From contig CAKJVC010000091.1 of NCBI GenBank assembly GCA_918026815.1, positions 124,001 to 188,000 of the forward strand: a stretch of DNA of 64,000 nt. Direction: 5' to 3'. A program made the position numbers and the translations under genes. Source of the stretch: Chalara sp. BL73 (lineage: Eukaryota; Ascomycota; Leotiomycetes; Helotiales). Each line of letters starts with the position of its first letter. Positions within the stretch are counted from its first letter, which is position 1. Below the pieces are notes generated by a model that was not told the DNA's origin, searched no databases, and saw only the letters and a program-made list of their open reading frames with translations. Shown piece by piece: positions 46,024-57,040 of this stretch.

Positions 46024-47821
46024 AACGTAAGTCGTGGCGTAACGCGGCAAGTGGCGTAACGCGGCACTTTTTACGGCACCACCATACAATTATATAAACT
46101 ACTCAACATCAACTATAATACAGTCCTCAATTTCACTCTCTGATTTATTTCTAGCTTTTTCCTCAATATCTTTCTTATTTTCAGCTTTGTATAAACGACC
46201 TTTGCTTTTGGTTTTTACTTTTTTCTTTGCTCGATTTTTTGTGTTTAATTCAGCTTTTATTACTGCTTTGTGTAATTCTGGCGTAGAAATATAAAATTAA
46301 CTTTTCAAAACGACTCTTTTTTTTTTTGTACGAGTCGCACGCTTTTTTATGATTAATCGAAAGTTATTTGCATCGTGTTAGTAAGCAATACTTTTTGCGC
46401 GAAGTTGTTTTGTTTTAAATGCTAATTTTCGGATATACTTTCGAACAAAAGTTAATAAAATCGTACAACGCTTAATTGTTGATAAAAGAAACTCGTTTGC
46501 TTTCTGAAAGCTTTACGCATTTAAAAACGAGCTATTTACAAATACTTGATTAAAAGCATCGTACGTTAATAGTTGAATTAAAGTTTCCGCTTCGAAAGTA
46601 ACTTTTTTTTTCGATTGTACGAAATGCTTTTTTTAGGTTGAATAAAAATAGCTTTGCTTTACGCTATAAAGAATCAATATGTTAAGTATTAAATATTTCT
46701 GATCGAGCTTAAACATATGCTTTTATTTATTTATGCTTTTGTATTCGTGCGAACTAAGCCTGGTTCAAAGAAAAAAGCCCTGCTGTTAGTCGTTTTTTCA
46801 GTAGGCTAAAAATCGCAACGTCGAGTAGTTAAAACAAGTGTGAAATATAAAGTAAAAGTATAAAAAAAAAGAATTTTGTTAAAAATGCAGTAAGCTATAA
46901 AGTTTTTACTGATATGTAAGTCGTAGCTATTACAAATAAAAAGCCGATATTAACTATTGACTTTTGCACGAGATGCTAGTTCAAAAACACGTTTTAACTA
47001 CTTTAATTCGTGTAAATCGCTTGTTCGGCCTTTTTTATTAGCTGAGAAATACCAGTTGTTAAGTACTTCGTGTAAAATTCAGCTTTGAAATACATTTTTG
47101 CTATTGAATATTACGAGTAGCGAAATACTCGTTTTATTACTACAAATGCATTTTATAACTGAAACTTACTTTTAACAGCTAGAATGTGTTTAATACTTCG
47201 TACGAAAGTTTAAATCAGTAATTACTCGAGTTGATTTTATTGTGCTAATCGAAAATCTAAACTTATTTATGTTATATATGTTCTTTTGCAAAGTTTTTTT
47301 TTTTGTACTAGTTGATTATACGCGTCGAACTAAGCTTTAAAAACTAGATTAGTAGCACTATTTATTTGTACGGACTTAATACGACGTCCAATTATAACTT
47401 TAAAGTATTTATAACGTTGTACGAATTGTAGAACTTAGTCTTGGCTAAAACTAAATCGTAGAAAAAGTTCGATAAAAGAAAAGTTGTGTCGTTTAAATTA
47501 AATACGCGTTTCGTACTTAAAAAGTACTTTTTTTTTTGCGTACGAAAGCTTCTGTTGTTGCTAGCGTGCTTGAAACCGCGACAAACTTTTATTAGCGCAA
47601 CGCGTCACAGAACTTTTTGGAAGCTGTAAAGCGATTTCTGTTTGCTTTGCAGATTTATACTTGCTAAATCGTAGATCTAATACAGCTTGATCTATTTTAA
47701 TATCACGATTTCTAGTCAATAGGTTCTTTCGACGCGTCATGGTTAGTTGTATGGGTAATTGTGTGGTGCCGTAAAAAGTGCCATGTTACGCCACCCGCCG
47801 CGTTACGCCACGACTTACGTT
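46024..47821 (-). mobile_element. pogo-like DNA transposon with about 50-bp TIRs
   Basis: AACGTAAGTCGTGGCG at 46024 is mirrored by CGCCACGACTTACGTT ending at 47821, and similarity runs inward for about 55 bp with a few transitions. Inside each TIR a 17-bp unit GTGGCGTAACGCGGCAA occurs twice. The element is about 1.8 kb, a normal length for one transposase gene plus ends. The target-site duplication is unclear. Confidence 0.8.
46099..47740 (-). pseudogene. pogo/Fot1-type transposase (DDE superfamily), degraded
   Basis: From ATG 47740 the N-terminus reads as a Psq-type helix-turn-helix (DQAVLDLRFSKYKSAKQTEI, then LQLPKSSVTR). The catalytic region near 46880-46980 keeps HELKWLKRVFEPASRAK and ICNSYDLHISKNFIAYC, where related enzymes have CDGHDSHIS, so a catalytic Asp is Asn. 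The C-terminal tail (46099 to about 46260) is nearly undamaged, basic then acidic, ending EDCIIVDVE stop. The stops in between are RIP-like. Confidence 0.7.
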
Positions 47822-48065
47822 GCCAGCAAGCCCATAGCAGGGTTCGTGCGCCATTTTTAGCAACATAAATCAAGCGTTGAAATAACGTTATTGTCAGACA
47901 ATGTGTTTCTTGAATTTTATCTTAGACTACAGAAAATGGAACTCGTGCCAAAAGAGCTGCAAACTGTAGTGCCGATTCAGCAATGGGAAAGACAAACGAT
48001 GCCCGAAATCCACGACTCAAATTACCAACTCTAAAACGTTCAAAGGCTATCTGTATTTGAGCAAC
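47822..48065. other. Spacer between transposon and malate synthase
   Basis: 3' flank of malate synthase; nothing recognised. Confidence 0.3.
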
Positions 48066-49930
48066 CTAAAGTTTTAAGCCACTTTCAACCGCCTTGCTTG
48101 CAATCTCGTCGTATAGAAGGCTACCATCGTCAGCAGATTACTTTTAAGGCAAGGTAGCAAACAGATACTTACGAAGTGATAAAGTCGGCATACTGCTCTC
48201 CAGTAACCTGGGTCGAAAAATATTGAGCTGCGAGATGAAACTTATGGCCCCCCGGCGCTTTTGCGGAGAGCACACTAGCTTGCTCCTCCAACAGCTTAAG
48301 AGTGTACTCTCTACTGACAATCTTTCCCTCAGCTGTAATAGAAGAGTGCCGTGCCCACTGCCACACCTGGCTTCTACATACTTCGGCAGTGGCAGCGTCC
48401 TCCATCAAATGGTTGATTGGGACACATCCGAATCCCCGGAGCCATGCTTCCATATAAGAGAGACCAACGTTTATATTTCTTCTTACGCCTTCCTCCGTGA
48501 TATTACCTGGTACTTCCATATTCAAAAGGTCACTCTGGGTAATTTGTCTGTTTTCGCGTAATTTAAACATCTGATTTGGTGTTGGCATATGTTTGTTGAA
48601 AACCTCCAAAGTAATAGCGGCCAATGCAGGGTGTGCAACCTATTCGAAAGATAAGTCTTGTTCCGGTTGTACTAGCTTGGGACTTACCCAAGTTCCATCA
48701 TGGCCGGCGTTGGCCTCACGAAGCTTGTCAGCATATACCACTTCCATTGCTATTTTATTAGCCGCCTTATCCTCCTTGATGGGAATCTGAGCGGCCATTC
48801 CACCCATTCTATATGTCTGTTAGTACCCATGCAGCTGCAGTTACTAGTGTTAAAAGAATGGTGTTTGTAATACATACGCGTGCACCTGTCTGCGGTGGCA
48901 GGTTTGAATCAAAAGTGTTACATATGCGTCCATAAAAGGTACAGACATTGTAATGCTTGACCGATCTGGTAGAATGAAGTTTGCATTTTGACGCAGCTTT
49001 TTGATAACGCTGAAAATATAGTCCCATCGTCCACAATTGAGGCCAGAGCTATGATCTCGAAGTTCGTAGATAATCTCGTCCATCTCGAATGCAGCTAAAA
49101 TGGTTTCAATCAAGACAGTTCCCCTTATAGTGCCTCTTGGAATAGAGATATAATCCTGTGCAAGGTTGAACACATCGTTCCATAGGCGAGCTTCAAGATG
49201 GGACTCCATCTTAGGTAGATAGAAATATGGCCCAGTCCCACCTTTAATAAGCTCTTTTGAGTTATGGAAGAAGTATAGACCGAAGTCAAACAGACTAGCA
49301 GAGACGTTTTCTCCATTGACGGTGAAATGTTTCTCCTCGAGATGCCATCCTCTTGGTCTGACGATCAAAGTGGGTAGTACACGATCAGTACGGAGCTTGT
49401 ATACCTTTGATCCTTGCTCAAAATCTACTTGCTTTCGAATGGCGTCGTAGAGATTAACTTGCCCATTAATCATGTTGTCCCATGTTGGTGCGCTAGAGTC
49501 TAGTCGCTCGTACATTAGCGTTGACGGGAGGAAAGCATATGATTGGGGATGGGGATGGGTTAGGGTTACCCTCAAAGTCCGCCATATACGTGTACGCATC
49601 CGAATTCAATGCATTCACAACCATTTTGCGATCTGGGGGTCCCGTGATCTCGATTCTGCGATCAATCAACCCTGGTGCAGGTCGGGCTCCCTTCCAAGTA
49701 TCATTCTCTCTGATGTGTTTCGTCTCGGGGAGGAAGTTTGGCAAAGAACCACTATCCAACTGGGTCTGAATTACCGCACGTCTCCGCAGTAGGTCTCTTC
49801 TAGTCTGGTTGAACGATCGATGGAGAAGGGCGACGAAAAGTACAGCATCTCTCGTAAGAATCTTTCTGTATACCTCGGTAACGGAGCCGTGAATCTTCAC
49901 GTCTAGGGGAATTGACTCAATTGTAATCAT
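48066..49930 (-). CDS. acuE: Malate synthase (glyoxylate cycle), five exons
   Basis: Condenses glyoxylate and acetyl-CoA to malate. Introns at 48121-48172, 48640-48687, 48809-48877 and 49500-49569 splice to an uninterrupted protein. Starting at ATG 49930 gives 541 residues, the normal fungal length; an in-frame ATG at 50005 would add 25 residues that do not look conserved. Motifs are [11 protein letters not shown] and YTYMADFED, the conserved Arg region [12 protein letters not shown], the family signature [16 protein letters not shown], the [12 protein letters not shown] block and the catalytic-Asp region [10 protein letters not shown]. The last exon (48066-48120) encodes [17 protein letters not shown], so the C-terminus is -LKL rather than the usual -SKL peroxisomal signal. 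It may be a duplicate of a core copy; the gene looks intact. Confidence 0.93.
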
Positions 49931-50934
49931 GTTGAACGAATTTGATGGACAGTCATAAAGGTGTAAGGAATTGGAGATAAGTGAGTTCTGTATTCGAACT
50001 GACATGGGTTAAATATGTCAGTGTTATTTGATAGTGAGCTGGGCTATTGGTGTCTAAGAAAGCAAATCGATTGATTGATTGATTCTATTTAACGTCTAAC
50101 TAAAGGGCCGTGTGAAGCACGGGACCTACTCCATACTCGAAGATACGACGCTAAGAGTAAACTCCTAGAAACCAGAGGCTGATAGCCTGGGGTATACTGG
50201 GATACTTGGCGTTATTCCTTAACCGCAAGCATTAGACAGGAAGATATTTACACTGGAACTGGGAAATGAGCCTTCCTCTACGCTCTAGCCCTCCTACTCC
50301 CCATGGCTCTAAGAAAGCAAATTGATTGGGCAGAACTACACCTTGGCAACTCCCGGCCATAATCATATCAAGGAGAGCAGACCTTGCTCTTCGATAACTA
50401 GCTTTCGTTGCCCAAAGTTTATGAAGCCCGAGTGACGGCCCAGCCGCGGTTAGGCTGCATACACAGTTCATGAACATCGATCCTAATACGTCTGAGCTGC
50501 GATCGGTCGGCCATCAGCATCGACGACCACCCCGCATCATATTCGCCACATCAAATGAATGATGAAATGATACGCCTGCAACTAGACCATCCTCTGGCAC
50601 CAGTTAGGCGGTTACTTGGACATGTAGCATCCTCTCCGCTTCACCCTAACCGCTCGTCGAAGAAGCCGTTTATAATCTAGGCCAATCATGCTCTCCCCTA
50701 ATTTACAGGGGCATTGTCACGAGACGAGATTTCGATTCCAAACGAATCTGAACCTTACTCCGCATGACGGGAGTTACGCTGGCTTAGCGGTATCGTGGAT
50801 CATAGCATGCCGAGGCGAGAGTAGCCTAGTTAGCGAAGATGCCCCGTAAGATATTCAGAACCTCTACATGAGGAGGCCGCCGATTCAACTACATATACCA
50901 AACTGAGCTTAGGCACTCAAGTTAATTTATAATT
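49931..50934. other. Upstream region of malate synthase
   Basis: Normal-GC 5' flank with GATTGATTGATTGATT-like repeats near 50070. A minus frame at 50232-50477 has no recognisable domain. Composition falls abruptly at about 50935. Confidence 0.4.
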
Positions 50935-53284
50935 CAAATATTTTAAAACTTAATATACAGTATATCTTAAACTTTCTGAATTCAAATATAAAAACTAAAT
51001 TGTAATTACTTCTATTGTTGTCAAGTTATTTAAATATTAAGTTGAGTTGTAGTTCGCATAAACTTTTCTTTTAAAAACAGCGCTACTTTAAACTGTTTTT
51101 AGTAACGGAGTGCTAAAACTTAGTTTATTTCGGTAAAAAAGTGCCAAAACTTAGTTTATTTCGAAAATCTTCTAGTTAAAATAAAACAAGCTACTTTTTT
51201 TCTTTTTTTTTTCTTTTATAAAACATTGCATTTACACAGTAAACTTGTTTATTAAATTAAAATACAATAACGTGCACAAATCTTTACAAAACTTATTGCG
51301 CATATTTTGCTTTTATAAAACGCTGCGACAACTTTGCTAGCGCAATGTAAAAAGTTGCCGCCGCCAAAAAATTTTACGCTCGAGTTTTTGCGGAATATTA
51401 AACACTCGCAAAAAACACACTTAAAAAATAAAGTTAGTTAACTGTTGCTTAAAAAATATTTTTTTATAACAAGTCAAAGTATGTTTTTTATTAAACATAT
51501 TTAATAACAGCGACTTATTAAATTTAGCTAAATATATTTAACAAAAACTTAGTATTTTATGTTTTGTGTAAGTAATAAATATTTTAGTTTAAAAAGTAAA
51601 TGTTTATACTTATTTTTTTTTCGGCACTAAAAAATACGCTGTAACTAAAACAGTTTTAGTACTTAATAAAAAGTTTAATTTAACAGCACTTTCGCTTTAA
51701 AAAACAAAAAAAAACAAAAACAAAAAACTTTTAATTAAAAAATTAAAATTATATCAGCAAACGTAAGCCGAAAAACTAGTTTTAAGTCTATTTACAGCTT
51801 TTAAAAAAAGCGACAAAAAGCCAAAAATGCACGAAAAAAAAAAAAAACGCGAACAAAAAGCGACTAAGCGAAATAACTAGTTTATGCAAACTTACAATAT
51901 TTTTTTAACAATTTAACTTGTTCGAAATTTCGTTTTTAATAGCTTTTCGCTTGTACTGCAAATCGAAAATAAATTTAAAACACTATTGCTGTTAAGCTTT
52001 TTGTTTAAATTAATATCGATAAACATTTCCGATTTTAATTCTATTTAAAACTTTTAACGTTTTATTAAGCTCGAAAAGTTTATAGCCGGCTTTATTTAAA
52101 AAAATTTATTTTTTATTAAGCTTAATAAGCCTAAAAAGCTTATAGCTAGCTTTATTAAAAAAATTTCAAATGTTCCGAATATTAAAAACTAAATTTCTGA
52201 TATAAAACAATTTAGTATACAACTTACAAACCAGCTTTTTAAGTTTTATAGCTATTGCACCGACTGTTATAACTAACAAAACTTAAAACATGCAAATAAA
52301 TATATTACTTATTGTAGCTTTTAAAACTATATATATAAATCAGAAATAATTGTATATTTTTAAATATTAAAAAACTTTAAGTTAGCGAAGCATAACAACA
52401 ATTTAGCAAATTAACTAACTGCCGAAAAAAACGATAATTGTACAACAGTATACAATTTAATTAGCAAAAAAAAAAGTTATAGTATATTTGTTTTGCAGCA
52501 AAAAATGAGCCGTTTCAAGCACTAAATGTATACTTTAATATTAACAGCGCTTTTAGTTTTGTTAATAATTTAACTATTGCAAAATAAAATATTCGATAAA
52601 TTGCTATTTAGCTTAAAGTATTAAACTTGCAATTTAGTTTGCACTTTTTACTTAAACAAATTCAGTTTTTTAACAATTATAGTTATTTTTATAATTAGCG
52701 TCGGCTAATTTACGAAGTTTTTTATTATAAAATTAGCCGGTTTATAAAATTCGAAAATGCTTTTTTTTATGTTTTTTTTTTACGGTTGTACTGTAAAAAT
52801 CAACAAAGCGGCCGATTACAAAACAGCGATTTTAAAATATAAATAAACTAAGTTTTTTTGCTAGCGATTTATTAGTATTATTAAAACAACTAAACTTAGT
52901 ATTATTTTGCAAATTATTAATACAACAAAGCGAATTTTACTACTCGAAAAATAAAAAGCCGGTTACAAAAAAAAAAAATTACTTTTCGTATTTAATACTT
53001 TATGTATTTAGTTTAACTTGATTAACTAAATAAATTATAAAAAACTATTTTTGTAACTATTCAACAATTAAGCTTTTAGTATTTTTAAAACTTAAAGTTA
53101 TTTTTTAATGTAAAAAATCTGAAAAGTTTAACGAAAAAACATATTTTAAATAAAATAATAATTCGCTTTTGTTATGTGGCTGTGCGGGTTAGGGTTAAGC
53201 GAAAATTTGGTTTGACTTAGCGAAAAAAAAAAAAAAAAAAAATTGAAAAATAAAAAGTTTGAAATCGATTAAAAACACGTTTTA
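50935..53284. other. AT-rich decayed repeat DNA, not assigned
   Basis: No intact frame. A 23-bp unit (GTGCTAAAACTTAGTTTATTTCG) occurs twice at about 51107 and 51139. Short remnants on the plus strand could be transposase-derived but no diagnostic motif survives. GGGTTAGGGTTA near 53188 is a two-unit telomere-like match. Confidence 0.4.
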
Positions 53285-53945
53285 TAACATATTTTTTTTT
53301 CAGCCAATCAAAGCAATTATAAAGCGTTACGCTCCACTTTTTAACTTTGTAAAAAAAAAAAAAATAAAAAAAAAAAAATAAACTGTTTTAAATTGAATAA
53401 AAGCACTATTAAAAAAACATTTTTTATAGTAAAAATTTTAGCCAATAAAATCAATTATGAAGCGTTACGCCCTACTTTTTAACTTAGTAAAAAACAAAAT
53501 TAAAATTTTTTATTTTATTTTAAATTAAATAAAAACACTATTAAAAAAAAAATTTTTATAATAAAAATTTTAGCCAATAAAATCAATTATAAAGCGTTAC
53601 GCTTCACTTTTCTTTTGGCATATTTACTTTAAGTTAACTTTCCGTTTTTGTTTAAGCTTACTTTCTGTAAAGCCAATTCGCATTATTATTAAATGTTACT
53701 TCTCGTTTTTTTTTAAACTTATTTTTACTTAGGCCAATTAACTTTATTATAAAGCGTTACTTTTCCGCTTTTATTTAAACTTATTCTTTTTTAAACTATT
53801 TCGCCGCATTTTTTTAAGTTCACTTTTCTACGAGCTAATGCGCTTTATTATAAAGCGTTACTTTTCGCTTTTTTTTAAACTTACTTTTTTTTTAGCTAAC
53901 TTGCTTTATTTTAAAGCGTTACTTTCCGCTTTAATTTCTTTAATA
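53285..53945 (+). repeat. Degenerate satellite with a CCAAT...AAAGCGTTAC core
   Basis: At least seven units share a core like GCCAAT-n(6-10)-ATTATAAAGCGTTAC followed by a C/T-rich tail. The first three units are about 125 bp apart; later ones are closer and more diverged (cores near 53310, 53450, 53590, 53750, 53850, 53915). No coding content. Confidence 0.7.
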
Positions 53946-54344
53946 TCAATTTCAACTTTATATGTTTTATACTTTTTTAACATTGCTAAACAATTTATTA
54001 ATTTACAATTTGCAAAAAATTATGTTTTTTAAGTATATTGTATTTTTTATATTTATTAGTTAACTACAGTCAACTAAGTTTATTTTTTACAACTTTATTA
54101 TTTGTAAAGCTAATTTGTTAAACTTACAAGCATATTAATCATTTATTAAATCTATTATTATTTATTGCTATTTTTTATTTTTTTTAAGCGTTTTATTAAC
54201 TTTTTCCTTAAATAAAGCATTGTTACTTTGCTTAATTTTATTTTCGATTTTATTTTCGGATTTATTTTTGAACTTATTTTCGATTTTATTTGTATTTATA
54301 TTCGCATTTGTACTAAAAGCTTTTTTCAACAATTAACGTAAGCT
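53946..54344. other. AT-rich stretch, no gene
   Basis: TTATTTTCGATTTTATTT-like simple runs near 54238-54300. Nothing else seen. Confidence 0.35.
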
Positions 54345-54604
54345 TAAACGTTGGCTTTTATAAACTTTGTTGTGTCGAGGGGCGGGCGGGCCAGTTGTCC
54401 ATCTGGGTCACTTCGCGCCGGCGACAACAACCACGAAAAGTCTAGTTCCGGTAATAGTAATAATAACAAAGCATTTTTACAAAAAGGCCTTAGTATAAGT
54501 AATAGTATATTTATAATTTTACGGACGGAAAACGGGAATCAATATTGTAATAGGTTGATTACGGGCCTGTAACGCGACTTTTTGCAGGTGTGGTGTTTTG
54601 GTGC
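54345..54604. other. Small normal-GC patch, origin unknown
   Basis: GC-rich 54370-54430 (GGGGCGGGCGGGCC) followed by an open frame to 54572 that is Ser/Asn-rich with no recognisable domain. Confidence 0.3.
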
Positions 54605-54855
54605 ACCAGTAGGTGTCAGGATTTGTTGCGCACAAGCCACCCTCTTTAAAAATACCCTCTACTAGATTAATTCGCAGAAAGCAATAATAAATTATTTTCG
54701 TTGAAAATTCTAATAAAGAAATATTCTAGAGCCTTTATAATGCCCTTGCTAATTAAATCTTGGAATTTTTAAATAGTTGCGTAAAAAGAAGTACTTGAAA
54801 TTAAGTCCATTTTTTTACGTCGTAAAATGCGCAACGAATCCTGACACCCACTGGT
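54605..54855. repeat. Inverted-repeat element, 28-bp arms
   Basis: 54605-54632 and 54828-54855 are reverse complements except for two transitions (core GTCAGGATT, GTTGCGCA). The 195 bp between them are AT-rich. It may be a MITE or part of the LTR-like sequence that follows. Confidence 0.6.
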
Positions 54856-55205
54856 GGTGTGGGAAGCTGCTTAGTCAGAATTCTAAACGTACAGGTGATG
54901 TACGTGTAGTAAGACCCATGAGATATGGCCCATGCCTTACGGGTGGGCTACACCACCAATTCTCAACAAGTATATCATATATAGAACTAGATCCCAATAA
55001 CAAGTATGCTACTGAAAAATACTATTTGAGTTGAGCACGAAGCTTCTATTTAAAAAGAAAACCATTTACTTATATAGAACCTTCGTGAGTTGGATCATTG
55101 CATACTTTATGATCTATGATCCATCACGTGACTCCTTACACCCAGGGGTTCTCTGTGTAAGCCAAGCCTACCCAGCCTCAGGCCCCTAAGGCATAAGTGT
55201 AACAG
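54856..55205 (-). repeat. Possible solo LTR (minus strand)
   Basis: On the minus strand it begins TGTTACACTTATGCC at 55205, has a TATA-like TTCTATATAAG and a CACGTGATGGATCATAG block. The far end is uncertain and no duplication was found. Confidence 0.35.
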
Positions 55206-55570
55206 TCTGCCAATTTGGGAGATGACTACTGTGAGACTCAGCTAACAAAGGTTATGGTCGAGGTTCGAAACTTATTAAAGAATCGGATAAGCTTGCGATA
55301 CCTCGTGAATAGTGGAAGACTTTTCTTATTCCCCCATATAGGGGTGCATGGGGGGGGCTAAGAAATACTCATTAAAGGTGAGGATTTAGAGACGAGGGGA
55401 AGGCGGGAAAGAATTCTTTAAACAGAAAGGCAGAGGCGGCTTCTCGTGGCAACAGGGATGCAGCTGGGAACCACAATACTAAACGGAGGTGCGATGGGTA
55501 CGAGTGCAGCTCCACATTTACCGCCACATCGGCACTCAATGTGACGCAGCCCGGGCATGCAGCTATTGTA
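55206..55570. other. Normal-GC stretch, no gene
   Basis: Nothing recognised; no reading frame of interest. Confidence 0.3.
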
Positions 55571-55727
55571 CGAAAAGGGGTTTCAAGAAATCAAGGTCAC
55601 CCCCCTTGTTCTGCCATCGTTAAATAAGGAACTTTCTGGGTCAAAAGTGAGAACCCACAATTCTCATTGGTCACAAAGCTCACCGCCTTGCTTGGGGGTG
55701 ACCTTGATTTCTTGAGACCCCCTTTCG
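55571..55727. repeat. Inverted repeat, about 34-bp arms
   Basis: Arms 55571-55605 and 55694-55727 match with a few mismatches (shared TCAAGAAATCAAGGTCACCC). The loop is about 88 bp. Potential hairpin or tiny MITE. Confidence 0.7.
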
Positions 55728-55741
55728 GTCCTAGCTACTTC

Positions 55742-55875
55742 TACATAAGACTAAAGACGCCGGGAAAGCTTATAGTTCAATGGTCGTTTATGTCACCAAA
55801 GGCAGTGAAGCAGCACGACTGTTACAAGACCAATACTTCCATGTCGCAGGAGAGTCAGCTTACACCAGGGTTTCG
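55742..55875 (+). pseudogene. LINE (Tad1-like) ORF1 fragment
   Basis: The frame reads KDAGKAYSSMVVYVTKGSEA and then a DQYFHVAGESAYTRV block, the conserved segment that precedes the zinc knuckle in Tad1-type LINE ORF1 proteins. The knuckle and the remainder are absent. From 55904 a separate 60-codon ATG frame (MATKVKGRAAKAGKRPA) could be a small unknown peptide; there is no evidence that it is expressed. Confidence 0.55.
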
Positions 55876-56368
55876 AGCCACGATATAGTCCACAAAGCAA
55901 ATTATGGCGACGAAAGTAAAAGGCCGAGCCGCGAAGGCAGGAAAACGCCCTGCAACTGCGGCAGCGACCCGGAACCAGCCGGTACACGAAAAGGCGAATG
56001 CAAGTGCAAATATGCAGATCAAAGTGCTCACCGACTTGGTCAAATCGTTGTTGAGGGCAGTAAATTTTTTTTTTTTTTAAATAAGCGTTCACTTCCTCCT
56101 CAGCAAAAGACGATAGCGTCACTTCAGGAACGTGGTATTTCAGGGCGATATAACTGAAAAACTATAAGCTTATACTACCCAATGAAGTGAGGGTTCTCCT
56201 TCCAAACCACGGTTGCGCTTTATCTCCTAGCGCGGATCGGCAACGCCAGACCAGACTCAAGCGACCTGAGCCCTTCATTGACGACATCTACAGTCATCAC
56301 TAGAATTCGAGAAAAGGTTTAACGACAAGAGACAGATTGTTCATAATTTTTGCCTAATTGGATAGTAT

Positions 56369-57040
56369 TCATCCGGCACGTAGCGGTATTTCTTCGCGCC
56401 TTTCTTTCTCTTTCTCTTGTTTTTCCTTGCGGTGTTTCCAGATTTGCCAACCTATGCCAAACAACAAGCCAATTACTGAGCAAACTACCGAAACTATGAC
56501 CCCAATTAGAGAAGCACTGCTTAGACCGGAAGTTCGAGTCTCAGATATATCGGCGGCTTCGTTTGCTAAGGTCGTGGAGGTTGGAGAAGATATTTTTGCA
56601 CGTCCTAAAGGATATATTAGTCTTCGCTTTGCATTGAAGATATTCAGGTCTCCTATACCAGTAGGTGAGCTTCCGGTCGATAAAACGGTCATTCCTCCTT
56701 GTTCTGCGGTTGCATATGCAGCACAGTATTTGTTATAAACACTTAGCACGGCAGAATAGTCTGAAGACGTATCTGAACAGTATGTAAAAACACAGCTACT
56801 GATATATGATGTTGCTGTGTAACCCAGATTTGGATTACAGTAGCAGTCTTCGTACCATGGGTAGGGACATTTCAGAGTACCGCGTAGCCAATCATCTTCA
56901 GAAAGAATCCGCCGTACACAAGTGCGGAGATAAGTCCACTCTGGATAATCCGTGATCGTTACTGTAGCTTTGTCTATTTGTGCCTTCACTTGGAAAAGGA
57001 GCCAGAGAACGCACAAGTAGACCGTAAGAATCGAAAACAT
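56369..57040 (-). CDS. Cysteine-rich single-pass membrane protein of unknown function
   Basis: From ATG 57040 the frame starts with a signal peptide (MFSILTVYLCVLWLLFQVKA). Then comes a Cys-rich ectodomain of about 100 residues with seven Cys in the order C-x16-C-x7-C-x-C-x14-C-x4-C-x17-C, a Ser/Thr-rich stalk, one membrane segment (ASLIGVIVSVVCSVIGLLFG) and a short basic, Glu/Lys-rich tail. Length is 223 residues if unspliced. A 54-bp segment at 56605-56658 has GT...AG ends and a GACTAAT branch-like site; removing it keeps the frame (205 residues) and restores a smoother stalk. The architecture resembles fungal surface proteins related to CFEM types, but the Cys pattern does not fit CFEM. 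An upstream ATG at 57145 would add 35 residues and bury the signal peptide, so 57040 is preferred. Confidence 0.7.
   Translation of the reverse strand: MFSILTVYLCVLWLLFQVKAQIDKATVTITDYPEWTYLRTCVRRILSEDDWLRGTLKCPYPWYEDCYCNPNLGYTATSYISSCVFTYCSDTSSDYSAVLSVYNKYCAAYATAEQGGMTVLSTGSSPTGIGDLNIFNAKRRLIYPLGRAKISSPTSTTLANEAADISETRTSGLSSASLIGVIVSVVCSVIGLLFGIGWQIWKHRKEKQEKEKERREEIPLRAG

Noticed and set aside
49545..49572. Telomere-like GGGTTAGGGTTACC inside a malate synthase intron, and a similar match near 53188
   Set aside because: Only about two units each, too short to call interstitial telomeric repeats.
50232..50477. 81-codon minus-strand frame upstream of malate synthase
   Set aside because: No domain and no exon-like continuation.
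55250..55290. Possible tRNA around GAGGTTCGAAAC
   Set aside because: A T-loop-like box is present but acceptor and anticodon stems cannot be formed.
55793..56157. Both-strand open frames of more than 100 codons near the LINE fragment
   Set aside because: Only the short segment to about 55875 matches LINE ORF1; the rest reads as chance open sequence.
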